DNA of 64,000 nt. Origin: Larix kaempferi. Its lineage: Eukaryota > Streptophyta > Pinopsida > Pinales > Pinaceae. The notes under the pieces are model-generated. The model saw only the letters and a list, made by a program, of their open reading frames with translations. It was not told the DNA's origin and searched no databases. Below are positions 23,501 through 34,430 of this stretch, piece after piece (positions within the stretch are counted from its first letter, which is position 1; every line of letters begins with the position of its first letter). Both the position numbers and the translations under genes were made by a program. The stretch spans positions 551,001 to 615,000 of the forward strand of contig BSBM01000321.1 of NCBI GenBank assembly GCA_027924585.1, in the 5' to 3' direction.

Positions 23501-24975
23501 GTTATGAAAACGTTAAATCTTGTATTATATTGATTTTTATTATTATTCTCACAACTATGTTTACGATATAGTTTATTTCGGAAAAACATTAAAACTTTAA
23601 TGCGTGGTCTCGGTTTGGGATACGTATTATTCATACAGTGCCTATGGTATTATTGCCATATAGTTTCACTTTAGATTCGTATTGATTTTCACATTATATT
23701 TATTATTGTATAGTTTAAATAATATTAATGTTTAGTTTATTGCATAGAATAGGGTATCGATAATGTTTAGTTTCCATTTTATTCATATTCGGTTTATGAA
23801 TACATTTTATTATTGTTAAACTGTATTATTAACATTAGCTTGAATTTTAATATATGTTTACAATGTATTATTAATAATATAATAATATATGATATATATG
23901 TTTGCAATATAAACATTATATTTACAATGTTGTATTATAATCATTTTTATATTGAAATTGGTTTTTGAAATATTGCTACAATACTTCATTATTGTTAGAA
24001 ATATTTCATGTATTATATTTGCGATAATATAGTGCTATAAGAACATTGTAAAATCTCATTCAATTATGTGTTTATTGTCGCATTTACAAATCATAACATA
24101 CAATTGCTATGTACAGTCCTAGTAGCTGTCGTTAGGTACTAACATAATGTTAAACTAGACATATTAATACCAGCAGTCTTGTATTATTACATTTGTAAAC
24201 GTGTAGTACTTAGGATTCTAATACTTTATATATGTTTTGCATTTATGAATTTCATTTAAGACACATAGAATGATATGTTTATATTTCATTAGTCCGTGAA
24301 ACTACTAACTCGACTCTGATGACGATAATTCGATCATTAATTACTTTTTAACAAGTACAAGGACGCTACAATCAGAATCTGGAAGAGTATCGAAAGACAT
24401 TTTACAAGTTAGTTAATGACGGAGAATTTCATACCTTTGTTTATTTTGCAGGTCATCGCAAGAAAGTACTAACACTTAAACTCTTTTAAATTGGCATCGG
24501 GCTCAAATGAAAACAAGTACTTCTATTTATTTCTATGTTGTCTTGTAAAATATTTTACCTGTAATCTGCACATGAAAATATTTCAACAGCCTTAGTTAAA
24601 CGTAGCTAAGTAAGCTCCAAGGCATCTCGTAGGACCCCTTGTCAAACAAACAATCAAACTGTCAGTATGAATTCCAGTTTTCATTTCATTATCAGCTGAA
24701 TGTATTCTAGAACTGTAAAACAGGTCAGTTTAGCATACACATATGCTTAACAAAAGGAGTCGTTATCGAAGTATTTAACATCTGCTTGATTCAATAGCTT
24801 TTTCATTTACATTTAATCAATGAGAAATTATGACAGGTCACCATCATTAATTACTTTAGTTAAGTTTTCATTTCAATTTAATTATTCCGCATTTAATGAA
24901 TTTGTTAAATTTAGCTACTATAAATTCTATTTTATTTTATTTTTTTATTTTTTTCGGAAATTTCGGGATGTTACA
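20506..24975 (+). repeat. Chromovirus downstream LTR, 4470 bp
   Basis: Direct repeat of 11008-15624, from TGTATGTCACC to GATGTTACA. It lacks about 142 bp at 22,940, where the joined ends share a short AAACC-like microhomology, and about 17 bp near 22,030. After its last base the sequence continues as the LARD LTR third copy (CGGCCCCTGC), with no target duplication matching the left side. Confidence 0.9.
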
Positions 24976-25731
24976 CGGCCCCTGCAAAAATAGTTATGGA
25001 GATAGATAGATCCACAATGATGTCGAAGAAAAAATACTTTACATTCACTTGCAAGAACATTCACAAATATCCCAAGATTTTTTGCAAAATATTTTTATTA
25101 TTCTGTAAATCCAAGAGCCAAAAGTCAAAAGTCCCCTTTACAATGAGGGGGGTCTCTCCTTTAAATAGGAGTGAGAGAGACAAAAATAAATTCAAACACA
25201 CCTGAAAATACTTGCGACCAACTTTCAAATTGATGATATTCCCAAACTGAAGCAATCTAGAGTGAGATCCAACCTCTCCAAGTGAAATCGTTATGCTTCC
25301 AAGATGGCCAATGCACCCTTCCCTACCAAAACGATCTGCAGTTAGAATCGATTCAAGCAAGAAATAAACTATATGATAGCAAAGATAAATCAATATGCAT
25401 CAAAATGATACAATATACAATAAATATACTCCATGATATGCAAGACGTCTTGAGGAAGAGATATGGGGTCTCCCCACAATAGCACCCCCTTCAAATCGTC
25501 CTCCTTCGCTACCACACGACCCCTGCAAAAATAGTTATGGAGAGAGATAGATCCACAATGATGTCAAAGAGAAAAGACTTTACATTCACTTGCAAGAACA
25601 TTCACAAATATTCCAAGAGTTTTTGCAAAATATTTTTATTATTCTGTAAATCCAAGAGCCAAAATTCAAAAGTCCCCTTTACAATGAGGGGGGTCTCTCC
25701 TTTAAATAGGAGTGAGAGAGACCAAAATCAT
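24976..25731. repeat. Internal duplication within the third LARD LTR, 541-bp offset
   Basis: 24976-25190 and 25517-25731 are near-identical direct repeats (about 215 bp), both starting CGNCCCCTGCAAAAATAG. The 326 bp between them aligns, with more divergence, to about 985-1440 of the left LTR. The order is therefore A-B-A where the family order is B-A. This fits a tandem duplication of B-A whose first B was lost at the chromovirus junction. Confidence 0.8.
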
Positions 25732-26281
25732 AACCACTTTTTGAATGAGTGGTTGAGATTAAAAGATACAACAATGATAATCAACGGCTAAGATGAGCTG
25801 GAATAATAATACATGGATCACTCTAAGTGAGGGGGACGTGTTTCCTCAATGACGCCCTAGGGGGACGTATAACATGCCATAACTAAGAAATATAACATAA
25901 AACATTGTTGGGGGGGTCTAGGAGATACTATATTCCTTGTACTAATGCCACAACTACATCAAATGATACATACATCATAAAGTGATAAAATTAACTAGGA
26001 CCTTTTGTCCCAATGATACAATAAAAACCCCTAAATAATGACACGAAGTGTATGTGGACCCCACTGAATGCTGCAAGTTGTGCCGAAAGGTGTGGGATGC
26101 ATCACAAAACATCTCTGAACAAACCTTATTCCATTTCCTTTCCTCATTTTTCCAAATCGATTTCCTCAGTGACCATTTCTTCCATTTTGTACCATCAAAA
26201 TATCACATGTAAAATAATAAAATGCATGTACCTCTCTACTTGGTGCCCCGGGAACAAATCTGAAGGCACCAAAATGTCTGG

Positions 26282-26496
26282 TGCTATGAATATTTATTTA
26301 ATATTATTATTTATTAATTAATAGATTATTAGGTTACTAGTGAAAGGGCGTAACCCTTCACAATGTTGGATCAAGCCCTATAAAAGGCGATCTTATTATA
26401 TCTTTATATCATCAATAAAATATATTATTATTATCTATTATTCAATATGAGAGTCGGATTCGACTATTAAACTAGTGAATGGATTCGTTCACTGCA
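26282..26496 (+). repeat. 5' LTR of the gag-only element
   Basis: 215 bp, TG to CA. It holds a TATA box TATAAAAGG at 26379-26387 and an AATAAA polyadenylation-like signal near 26,414. An inverted repeat GTGAAAGGG / CCCTTCAC near 26,340-26,360 could form a small hairpin upstream of the TATA box. Confidence 0.93.
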
Positions 26497-26498
26497 TT

Positions 26499-26510
26499 TG
26501 GTATCAGAGC
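26499..26510 (+). promoter_or_regulatory. Primer-binding site, initiator-Met tRNA
   Basis: TGGTATCAGAGC is an exact 12-base match to the standard plant site, two bases after the 5' LTR. Confidence 0.95.
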
Positions 26511-26690
26511 TCGGTTTCGGCTCCTTCAACCTGAGCTCGGATTCGGCTCCCCCTACCATTGAGCTCGGTTTCGGCTCACCTATCTTCACGGATCGGCTCC
26601 TAGGCTCCTGCACACTCACTATCAGCTCGGCTTCACCATTCTGCACTATCGGCTCAGCTTCACCATTCTGCAGACTCTCCTTTACCACCA
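26508..26690 (+). repeat. Leader repeats built on GAGCTCGGTTTCGGCTC
   Basis: Immediately after the primer site, GAGCTCGG[T/A]TTCGGCTC occurs three times at about 26-28 bp spacing. Shorter variants (GATCGGCTCC, TCAGCTCGGCTTC) follow, then two 27-bp units containing TCGGCT[C/T]...CTTCACCATTCTGCA. The block is far richer in GC than its surroundings. Its place in the leader matches where packaging or dimerisation signals lie in retroelements, but such a role is speculation. Confidence 0.75.
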
Positions 26691-27101
26691 CCACTCCATT
26701 CACCTCCCGCTCTGTTCCTTCCCAGCACCCCGCGCAGCCCCCAAGGCCCACGGCCTCCTCCACCACTCCACGCTCCCTCTTTTTCCATCCACTCTCCCTC
26801 CCCGTCAAACCTGCCACACTCCCTCGTTCAAACTCCTTCACGTAAAACCTAATTTTTAATAAAATTAAATATTATATAAATGTTGTTATATTAATATTTA
26901 ATTTTATTAAAAGTCACAAATCCATTTTATAAAGAAAATAAAAATAAAAATATTTAAATATAATATTTATTATTATTATTTTTTTAACTACACAAAAAAA
27001 ATTATAGTAAATCTTATTACTATAGTTATTATTGATTCATCACTTTTCTCAACACCAAAATAGATTCCAAATATTCACCTCCCCACACCAGGTCAAGAAC
27101 C

Positions 27102-28603
27102 ATGGCCGAGTTACGAGACCGACTAGAAAAATTAGAAAAAGACCAAATTAGAGATTTAAAAATCGTCGAAGGTCTAAACTCCAGAATGGACAAACTTGAG
27201 AAAGTGTTTCAAGAAGATTTAAAGGAAGAGATGAAAAATAACAATGCCGTGCTTAAAAAAGAAATTAAAGATGAAGTCGTTCTGGTACTAGAAAGAAGGT
27301 TGAGTGAAAAATTTGACACTCTGAATGAAAAACAAAAAGACTTGGATGACAAAATGAGTGTTATGACTCAAAACATAAACACCATAACCCAGAACTTGAG
27401 CACCTTGACGCAGAACCATAATATATTAATGGAGATGTTACAAAGACTAACGCCTAAGATAGACCAAGTCAGTAGTCCATACATGCTAGATGCCTCATTT
27501 CATATTTTCACACAGGAAGCACTTGCCAAGAATCAAGAAGAATTGCAAAAAGAAATAAAGATTAACAATGCGACGCTTAAGCAAGAGATAGAAACAAAAG
27601 TACTGCCAGATATGGAGGCACGATTAAACAGCCAAATAGAAGCTATCAGTAAGATAGTAGAGAATAAAAAAAACAAAAATCACCGCCAACAACGAAGCAG
27701 TTCAAATATGTCACTTACGTCATCCAGTAGTTCCGATCCACCATCAAACCATAAAGCAAAAGGGAATCAATATCACCCTTACATAGTGTACCCACCTAAG
27801 GAAAAAATAGAGTTGTCGAAATACAATGGAAGTGAAGACCAATGCGTTGCTTGGCTAAACAAAGCAGAAGAATACTTCGACATTTACAATATTCAATCTG
27901 ACGAGGAGAAGGTGAAATATGCGTCAATGCATATGGAAGGGTACGCCTATAATTGGTACTTATGGTGGAAGAGAGACAATTTTGCCTACACCTGGAACTT
28001 GTTCAAAAATGATTTTTTAATAGGTTTCAAGGTATCAAAGAAGATGAATTTTTCAGTAAACTTACCAGATTACAACAGATTGGAAGCGTTGAGGAATTCA
28101 CACATCAGTGGGAATCCTTATCGACACGAGTATTTGGGTTGTCCGACAAACAAAGACTCGAAACCTATTTAGGAGGTCTAAAACTGTACCTCCAAAAAGA
28201 GTTAAAGTTACATGACATACCTAATGTAGAGGTAGCAAGACATAAAGAAAAATCCGCAGAACGCAAATTGGAAGGAATAAAAACAAGAGGTGATAACCAT
28301 TATCGAAAAGAAAAAGAGACACAATGTAGGTACTGTGCAGATACTTGGTCACCCGGTCATCAATGCCACAAACCTCAATCATATGCCTATGAAATGGAAA
28401 ATAGATCAAAGTCATCTAACAATTACTCTGATAATAGAAAAAAGAAGAAAAACATATGTCGTCGATGCGGTGATGATTGGATCCCAGGCCATAAATGTAG
28501 GAACAATCAGATAATACAGTGCAAAATCATCAATGGAAAGGAAGTGCAAGTCTCTACACAAGAAATTGCGTCCGATTCTAATACCGACACTGAATCTGAA
28601 TGA
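27102..28603 (+). pseudogene. gag: gag of the TR-GAG element, one frameshift
   Basis: ATG 27102 opens a long hydrophilic coiled-coil region. A 35-residue block (residues 39-73) recurs at residues 147-182, with shared EIK.NNA.LK.EI and E.RL.S. A TQN repeat lies between them, followed by a Ser-rich linker. The capsid-like domain starts near residue 230 (YPPKEKIELSKYNG, AWLNKAEEYF, YNWYLWWKR). Near 28,019 the frame is lost by what looks like a one-base deletion in an A/T run. The continuing frame reads through KEDEFFSKLTRLQ, FTHQWESL and GLSDKQRLETYLGGL, ending at TGA 28601-28603. Two zinc knuckles follow, CRYCADTWSPGHQC and CRRCGDDWIPGHKC, the CX2C...PGHXC type of plant Ty3/gypsy gag. The tail is acidic. 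There is no protease motif before the stop. Confidence 0.9.
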
Positions 28604-28648
28604 AGGACGACATTAGAAAAATACTCAAGCTTTGAGGACAAAGCTTTC

Positions 28649-28664
28649 AAAAAGGGGAAGGCAA
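28649..28664 (+). promoter_or_regulatory. Polypurine tract of the gag-only element
   Basis: AAAAAGGGGAAGGCAA lies directly before the 3' LTR and could prime plus-strand DNA synthesis. Confidence 0.8.
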
Positions 28665-28879
28665 TGCTATGAATATTTATTTAATATTATTATTTATTAA
28701 TTAATAGATTATTAGGTTACTAGTGAAAGGGCATAACCCTTCACAATGTTGGATCAAGCCCTATAAAAGGCGATCTTATTGTATCTTTATATCATCAATA
28801 AAATATATTATTATTATCTATTATTCAATATGTGAGTCGGATTCGACTATTAACCTAGTGAACGGATTCGTTCACTGCA
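28665..28879 (+). repeat. 3' LTR of the gag-only element
   Basis: 215 bp, equal in length to the 5' LTR, with about five substitutions, mostly transitions. Followed by the TCTGG target duplication at 28880-28884, after which LARD LTR sequence resumes. Confidence 0.93.
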
Positions 28880-31030
28880 TCTGGGGGCATGGGAATATAG
28901 TAATAACGAGTGGTTGGACCCCATACTCCCTCTGTAACACCCTAGGAGAACAAAAATAATCTTGCAATGTGTTGACAGGCCATATATATGGCAAATATGC
29001 AATAAAGTGATAAATTGCTCATAATCTCATCTGAAACTGTCTAAAACTGATATATGAGTGTACCAATGGAATCATAAGGTCCAAATCTAGTAGATGAGTA
29101 CTCATACACCATGTGACCACCTGGATATTCATCTGTAAGCTCAACCATGTCTGGACCATATAAAATAATGGTCTGTAAATGATAATAATAATAAAAATCC
29201 ACTGAACCATCTCATGAAACCTATGTCTAATGCATGGTATCATCAAGTGGGAACCATAGGACCACAAATAAGCAATATCAAACATCATCGGTCCAACTCA
29301 TCCTGGATCCTGCGGTTAACTTGGTCAAACTGGGTTGACCAGGTCAAAACGAATCAAAATAATGATCCAGGATCAAACTGACTGATGTTGTAAGTGAAAA
29401 TGGATAAGACGTGCTCCTTTAATTATTTCAATAGCAAGATTAAATTACAAAGTGGAATTTCACTGGTGATGAAGCAACGATACATCAAATATAATTCTAT
29501 GTTAAAGCAATCAATAACTAAGACTAAGACCCTCAAGTGTATACTCATTTCATGGACGTGAGCATTTTGCTAGAAATGGTTGAATTTGGGAAAGACAAGG
29601 GATTGACTTTACAACTTCAACACTATGACACTTTGGAAAAAGGGAAAGGGAAAACCACCTAGGCATAAGTTTGATAGAAACACACAAGGAATGGCAGTGT
29701 CTCACAAATGGAATAAGTTGTTTTTGATGAGTTCCCATTCAACCTTAACAAATTCCTACAACTCACACCCAAGATTGAATCAAGCTTTGTGAGGATATTT
29801 TCTAGAACCACCGTGACTAGGTGCACAACTAACCATAACTTGAGGTTCTAGGGGACACTTAGAATTAGTTGTCCCTTACTCCATCTCACATCCCAAACCG
29901 CAGGCTCCGTGAGGAATTAATCATTACATTTTAATCATGACCAATAGTCTTTAGATTTAGCATTTATTTACCACCTGCTTTTTAGGCCTTTGACCCTTCG
30001 TATTTTGCGTGTGCTTAGAAGCACAACTAATTGCATCTTTCATCCAGGGTGCTTTAGATTTCATTCCATAGCCCTCTTTCGTTTGTGCTTAAAAGCACAA
30101 TTTACTTTCAGTTTACCATGGGCTTGCATTTCAAAAGATCTAACAATGAACCACATAATGCATGTAATGATGGTAGAAAAAACAACTCAGGAAACTGGGG
30201 GAATCATCCACACTCAGGACCAAACATCGGGGGAAAATGACCAGAGAGTTCAAGGCTTCAAAAACCAACTCACCTAAGTTCAAGAACCAACACCAGTGGG
30301 TTCTCCTGGCCCAGCAGGATCAAGGCTTCGGCAAGTTTTGTTGCACAACTCAGAGCCGAGACACATAACAATAGGGATTTAATCCAACATAGAGGCATAA
30401 GTCGGGGAGTCCTCCATATCATAGGCTAAAGTGTAAGTTAGGATGAAACCATATATGAAAGAGGCGGATGGATGGTGAAAGTGATAAGTGATTCCATAGC
30501 TAGCAAGCTATAAATGGTGGGAATGGCCAAGTCCATAACTACTAAGAGGGTAAGACCAACGAGTATACACGAGAAATTATAATCCCAAGTAATTCAAACC
30601 AGTTCTACTCTAAACAGCCGACCAATAACCACATATATATATCGCCAATTCATGACCACTAAATAATCATTCAAGCTACCAAGATAAGTAAAAGAGCACA
30701 ACGTTAATATCCAAATCACAACAATATACTTGTTGGGTCATATACCTGAACCATCCACTGTCACTGGAACATTGCTATTATATAACTCTCGGCACTATCA
30801 TCACACTGCTCTAATGGAATAAAATGGCCACCTCAGTCATCAAACCTGAGGTCATGAGGCTCAGTCATGTCATAAGGTTGGAGATATCTGCTCTGGGTAT
30901 GCTGAAGATATGAGTGATCATAGAATGGTTGCTCATCATCTTCCCATCTCATGGAAAAAGGAATGGCTCAAAAATATACTGGAAACTGATCTGCAATCAT
31001 GGTAGCCCGGTTACTATTGATGTGACAACA

Positions 31031-31683
31031 GGACCAAAACCATCCACATGAATCAACTGAAGAACCTCCTTGGATCCCCAAGATTTTTCTTCATCAAACA
31101 TAGGTCATTTTTTCTTTCCCACTTGATAATCTCGTTAAATTCCCTGCTGCTTTTGTTGAATCTATGGAAGACCATCCACTAACATTTATTTATCCAAATG
31201 AGAAATATGTTGCAAATTCAAATGTCCATACCTTTAATGCCAAAGTGAATTGGTTTCTTGAACACTCTTGACCAACAGAGCATGTTCTTTGGCTTCCTTT
31301 TCATTAACCAACTGGAACAATTTGTGATCTTCAATATTAAGAACAATTGTCTTCCGAATTCCCTTGTCAACCATGTAGCATTTATTTCCACTGAAAATAA
31401 CATGTAAGAGGGGGATTTGCCTCATAACTTGAATTATTGAAAGCAAGTTATGTTCCATACCTGGCACATAGTGGACATTAAGGAAGACTAGTCGCTTACC
31501 TCCCAAGGTAATATGTACATTTATTTTTCCTTCTATTATGAGTTCCTTCCCACCAGCAAAAACCATACATGAAACATAAGCATCATAGTGAACAAACCAA
31601 TCACATCTATTGGTGAAATGATGTGATGCACTCAAATCGATATACCAAGCAAATGAATCTATGTGCTCTACTTGCTTAGCCAT
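31031..31683 (-). pseudogene. Ty1/copia remnant: protease and pre-integrase region
   Basis: On the minus strand from 31683: FAWYIDLSASHHFTN, then VVFAGGKE-like, FLNVHYVPGMEHNLLSI, SGNKCYMVD, DHKLFQL, NSLWH. This is the Ty1/copia order of protease then GAG-pre-integrase domain. The protease active site, normally D-S/T-G-A-S, reads DLSAS, so the glycine is lost. Beyond the 149-codon frame the similarity continues with stops (RLGHLNLQHIS-like, then LQLIHVDGFGP), which is the integrase block holding the first catalytic Asp. It stops at 31,031, exactly where the LARD LTR begins. The rest of integrase, RT and RNase H is missing. Confidence 0.85.
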
Positions 31684-31919
31684 GAAAGTGAAGAGAGTAG
31701 TCTCTTCTTAGTGTTTCTTTTAACTAGGGGAATAAAAAAATGGGGTGGGTATTGTACTCACGTGACACAAGGACCATTCCCGTCTGCTACCACTATACCC
31801 CTTGGTGCACCCACACAACCCCCTAGCATGGGGCACATGCTAGCCGAGGTTTTAACCCATGATGTCACAAGGAGTGCCTTAACAGTACACTCTATCACCA
31901 CTTGGTCTACACCCTCAGG

Positions 31920-32450
31920 GGAAATATCTTCCTAGTGTTATGCAACATACGCCTTCTCCTTTTGCTGAGAGCCTTCTTGGTTGTACTTTTGATCCCACAA
32001 CCCCTTTTTGAAAAGCTTCTTTTTATTACCCACCTTTCCATAATAATGACATTTGAAAATGTTTTGATTACTTGATTCATCAATGCTTCCTCGATTGCTT
32101 CTTCCACTGTTATTTCTAGAAAGCTTGCATGTATCCTTGAGGTTTGCTGCTAATGCTAATTTTGAATTAGACATTGTATTTTCATTGTTGAACTTCTTTT
32201 TCCACATGTCTTGTTGTAAAATATTTGTGCATAGCTCATCAAAAATTAGGTCTTTTTCAACAACAATCTATTAAGTGTTTCAATAAAAATGTTCAAATGC
32301 AACCAGTAAACTCTTGATATTAATTACCACCAAGAATTCTTCTTCCATCTTCTTCCCAATAGCATTTAGTTGTTCTCTAATATTTAATTACCACTGTGCT
32401 TAATATTAATTTATCCCTGTTAGATCTAATCACATTTCCTAAACCTTAGT
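31920..32450 (-). pseudogene. gag: Ty1/copia remnant: gag C-terminal part
   Basis: Upstream, in minus direction, of the protease remnant and in the right order. A frame at 31938-32207 reads a basic, Ser/Asn-rich linker, then FKCHYYGKVGNKKKLF, a zinc knuckle with the second Cys replaced by Tyr and the His by Asn. Before it come degraded capsid-end sequences (EKDLIFDELCTNILQQ, and EHFY before a stop). About 250 bp separate this from the protease frame and contain stops. Together with 31031-31683 it is one truncated, old Ty1/copia copy. Confidence 0.75.
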
Positions 32451-32540
32451 TTGGTATATGGGGACATTACATCATATTAGAGTTATAAAGATGTTTTGAC
32501 GTCATAAAGCAGTCCAAATCTCTTGGAAATCCCCTCTCTA

Positions 32541-33090
32541 CCATGTATTGCATTTTGCTAAGTGGCTATGATTTTCAAAAGCTCCACATCAATGAGGGGA
32601 TGTGACTCAAAAAATAAAGAAAAATAGTCTCTTAGTTGACCCCTATTGGAAAAATCCCCCTAGATCTCTTTGGAGTTTAGGGTTAGATTCAAGTCACTTA
32701 CCACAATCATATTATATCCTTCTATCATACCAAAACCAATTAAATGATCTTAGTTAGGTTTCTTATCCTCATAAGGCCCATATAAATTAATGAGATTAAA
32801 TTCCTTCCCAAACTCCTTAGTTGTAAGCTCCATAACTAGACTTGGAGATATTGTTGAGGAGGATGTAAATTCAAAGTTTGAGTTCCAACTAGTGATAAGC
32901 CCCCTCAATTGGCCTTCTACCGCCAAGGGTACAAACATTCCATTCTTTTAAAATATTAAATAGAGTATCCTTGGGAACATATTTTCTTGAAGAAAAACAA
33001 TATCATGTTTATAGACTTCAAAGTGTCTTTTGAGGGAAAGTTTTTTATGGGCACCCCTTACCCCTCATTGAGAAAAATAACGATCATCGG
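32541..33090 (-). pseudogene. L1-type LINE ORF2 endonuclease remnant
   Basis: Minus-strand frame with stops. It reads, in order, GVRGAHKKLSLKRHF, YKHDIVFLQENM, LRGLITSWNSNFEF, FNLINLYGPY and LNLTLNSKEIWGDFSNRG. These match the order of an apurinic-type endonuclease domain of plant L1 LINEs: N.RG...K, DI..LQE.., GGL...W, NvYGP, GDFN. The catalytic Glu of the LQE block is present. In the nick-site DFN block, DFN reads DLN. Nothing of the reverse transcriptase remains: the similarity ends near 32,541, shortly before the copia remnant. Confidence 0.75.
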
Positions 33091-33859
33091 TGATCATGGA
33101 AAGGTCCTTCCCTACTTTAAGGGCCCTATTGATGATTTGTTACTTGCCTTATCATATTTCTTGTTTATCCTTAGATATTTCCAAAGTCATATTATACTTT
33201 CTTCCAACCTAGGTGGGAATTTCCTTATCCAAAGCCAAGCCACCCCCTATATTTTCAACAAGCTCCCCTAAAACCTTTTTAGATCTAAGCTTGTAATTTG
33301 ATTTTAGAGGAGGATTGCGAGAATTTTTTTAATGATTTTTTGAAGTAACTTCCAGGATAATGTTCATACATCCCCACAATCAATAGCTTGGGAATCTTCC
33401 TCAATGGTATTGGTGTGTTCGTCATTAGTTTGTGATCCTACACCAAAAATATTAGACATTACCCTAACTAGATAGTAGCTAGCCACTTCCAAAATGAACA
33501 ATCCTTGAAATTTTCTAGATCAGCAAACTAGAGATGATAGAGTTCCCTCCCCTATGTCTTTTTTGAGGGCGGTGTGACCCTTAGGTTCCATGGAAAGTGG
33601 AGAGTCATATTCCTTAAATAAAGATAACAAAGGAGTTGGTTGAACCATAGTACCTTCAATGAGTGACAATAGCACAAGGTCACCATTTTTCGAAACGACC
33701 CATTATGGATGTGAGTTTAATTGGTCTATGACAGCTCCCACATCCCTTGAGGATACATTTGCAGCCTTATCCACAACATCCTTATGAGTCTCTTTGATTT
33801 TTTTCCATTTATTTTTTAACTAGACGTTTTGTTCGTAAGTTCGTAACCCTTACCAATTC

Positions 33860-34430
33860 CACCACATGGATAATCAACCTACAAATGACCCACCTCATGA
33901 CATATAACACATCAAAAGGGCATGCACCAACAACCCGTCTTCTGATTAAATGACTACATATCCCATTCAATGTCCACATATTCCAATAAGACCTATTAAA
34001 TATCCATCTCCACTAGAACCTTTCCTATTATTTTTTCCACTTTTTCAAGCCACCCATCCTCAAAGGAAATAAAATGCCCAATTGTGTCAAGATATATGTG
34101 TTCCATAAAACAATGGGGAGACATGGGAGGAGAACCCATATTTTTTGAATGTATATAGGTTCCCCTTATTGATTCAAAACATGCAATCCAAATATTTAGG
34201 CATAAACTAGATGATCCCCACATCCATTCTTTTCCCAGTGCAGTAGCAACATCCTCAACATACATCATAATAAATCAAAACTATCCTCGCATCAAAAGGT
34301 GAAATTTGGGAATGTATCCTAGATCTAGGAGCCAGTTATCTACCACACTTTGAGTGAGTCTCTTTTCACCTTTTTACCCATAAAGCTACCGAAAAATGGC
34401 AAACCCATCATACCTTCTACCCTTTGGAAT
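33860..34430 (-). pseudogene. L1-type LINE ORF1 remnant
   Basis: Lies upstream of the endonuclease remnant on the same strand, as ORF1 should. A 90-codon frame (33996-34268) ends LDTIGHFISFEDGWLEKVEK followed by a VLVEMD-type end, like the IG..LG....D....AR.LVEID wording of plant L1 ORF1. Further down, with stops, is VICHEVGHL followed by YPCGG, a CCHC zinc knuckle (CX2CHX2GH...C). Upstream, MGLPFFGSFMGKKVK is consistent with the ORF1 N-terminal region. The product would have bound LINE RNA. The assignment rests on pattern and order and is moderate. Confidence 0.6.

Larger units (their letters stand above)
10878..24975 (+). mobile_element. Ty3/gypsy chromovirus (Del/Tekay-like) with giant LTRs and an extra internal tail upstream
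   Basis: Order: internal tail (10878-11007), LTR (11008-15624), initiator-Met primer site, gag, protease, RT, RNase H, integrase, chromodomain, polypurine tract, LTR (20506-24975). Integrase after RT is Ty3/gypsy order. The C-terminal chromodomain and the integrase wording (HPQTDGQTERVNQ, CLDCQKVK) point to a chromovirus, probably Del/Tekay; the clade is inference. The LTRs are unusually long and begin TGTA and end TACA. The 5' LTR is not flanked by genomic DNA but by a second copy of the last ~130 bp of the internal region, so this is a recombinant array and no target duplication exists. Gag to integrase is one frame broken by stops, with one frameshift before the C-terminal part. The element is dead. 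Confidence 0.9.
26282..28879 (+). mobile_element. Complete gag-only LTR retrotransposon (TR-GAG type), 2598 bp
   Basis: Two 215-bp LTRs (26282-26496 and 28665-28879) start TGCTATGAAT and end TTCACTGCA, with about five differences between them. They are flanked by a perfect 5-bp target duplication TCTGG (26277-26281 and 28880-28884). Removing the element and one duplication restores the LARD LTR seen in the other copies. Inside are an initiator-Met primer site, a leader with short repeats, one gag frame with a single frameshift, and a polypurine tract. No protease, RT or integrase is present, nor room for them. This is the architecture called TR-GAG in plants. Movement would have needed enzymes from a full-length partner, probably Ty3/gypsy judging by the zinc-knuckle type. 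Few LTR differences suggest a comparatively recent insertion. Confidence 0.93.
24976..31030 (-). mobile_element. Third copy of the LARD LTR, truncated and split by a gag-only insertion
   Basis: 24976-26281 and 28885-31030 together align with about 985-4332 of the left LARD LTR. The two halves join cleanly if the 26282-28879 element and one target duplication are removed. The right end (minus-strand start TGTTGTCAC at 31030) is a true LTR end because homology with the first copy stops there. The left part is cut off at the chromovirus LTR. No LARD internal sequence is attached, so this was a solo LTR or one end of an element whose remainder is lost. TATA-like TTTAAATAGGAG is kept near 25,700. 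Confidence 0.8.

Noticed and set aside
26467-26845. Overlapping plus and minus frames of 115-124 codons in the gag-only leader.
   Set aside because: They arise from GC-rich short repeats and overlap the LTR end and primer site.
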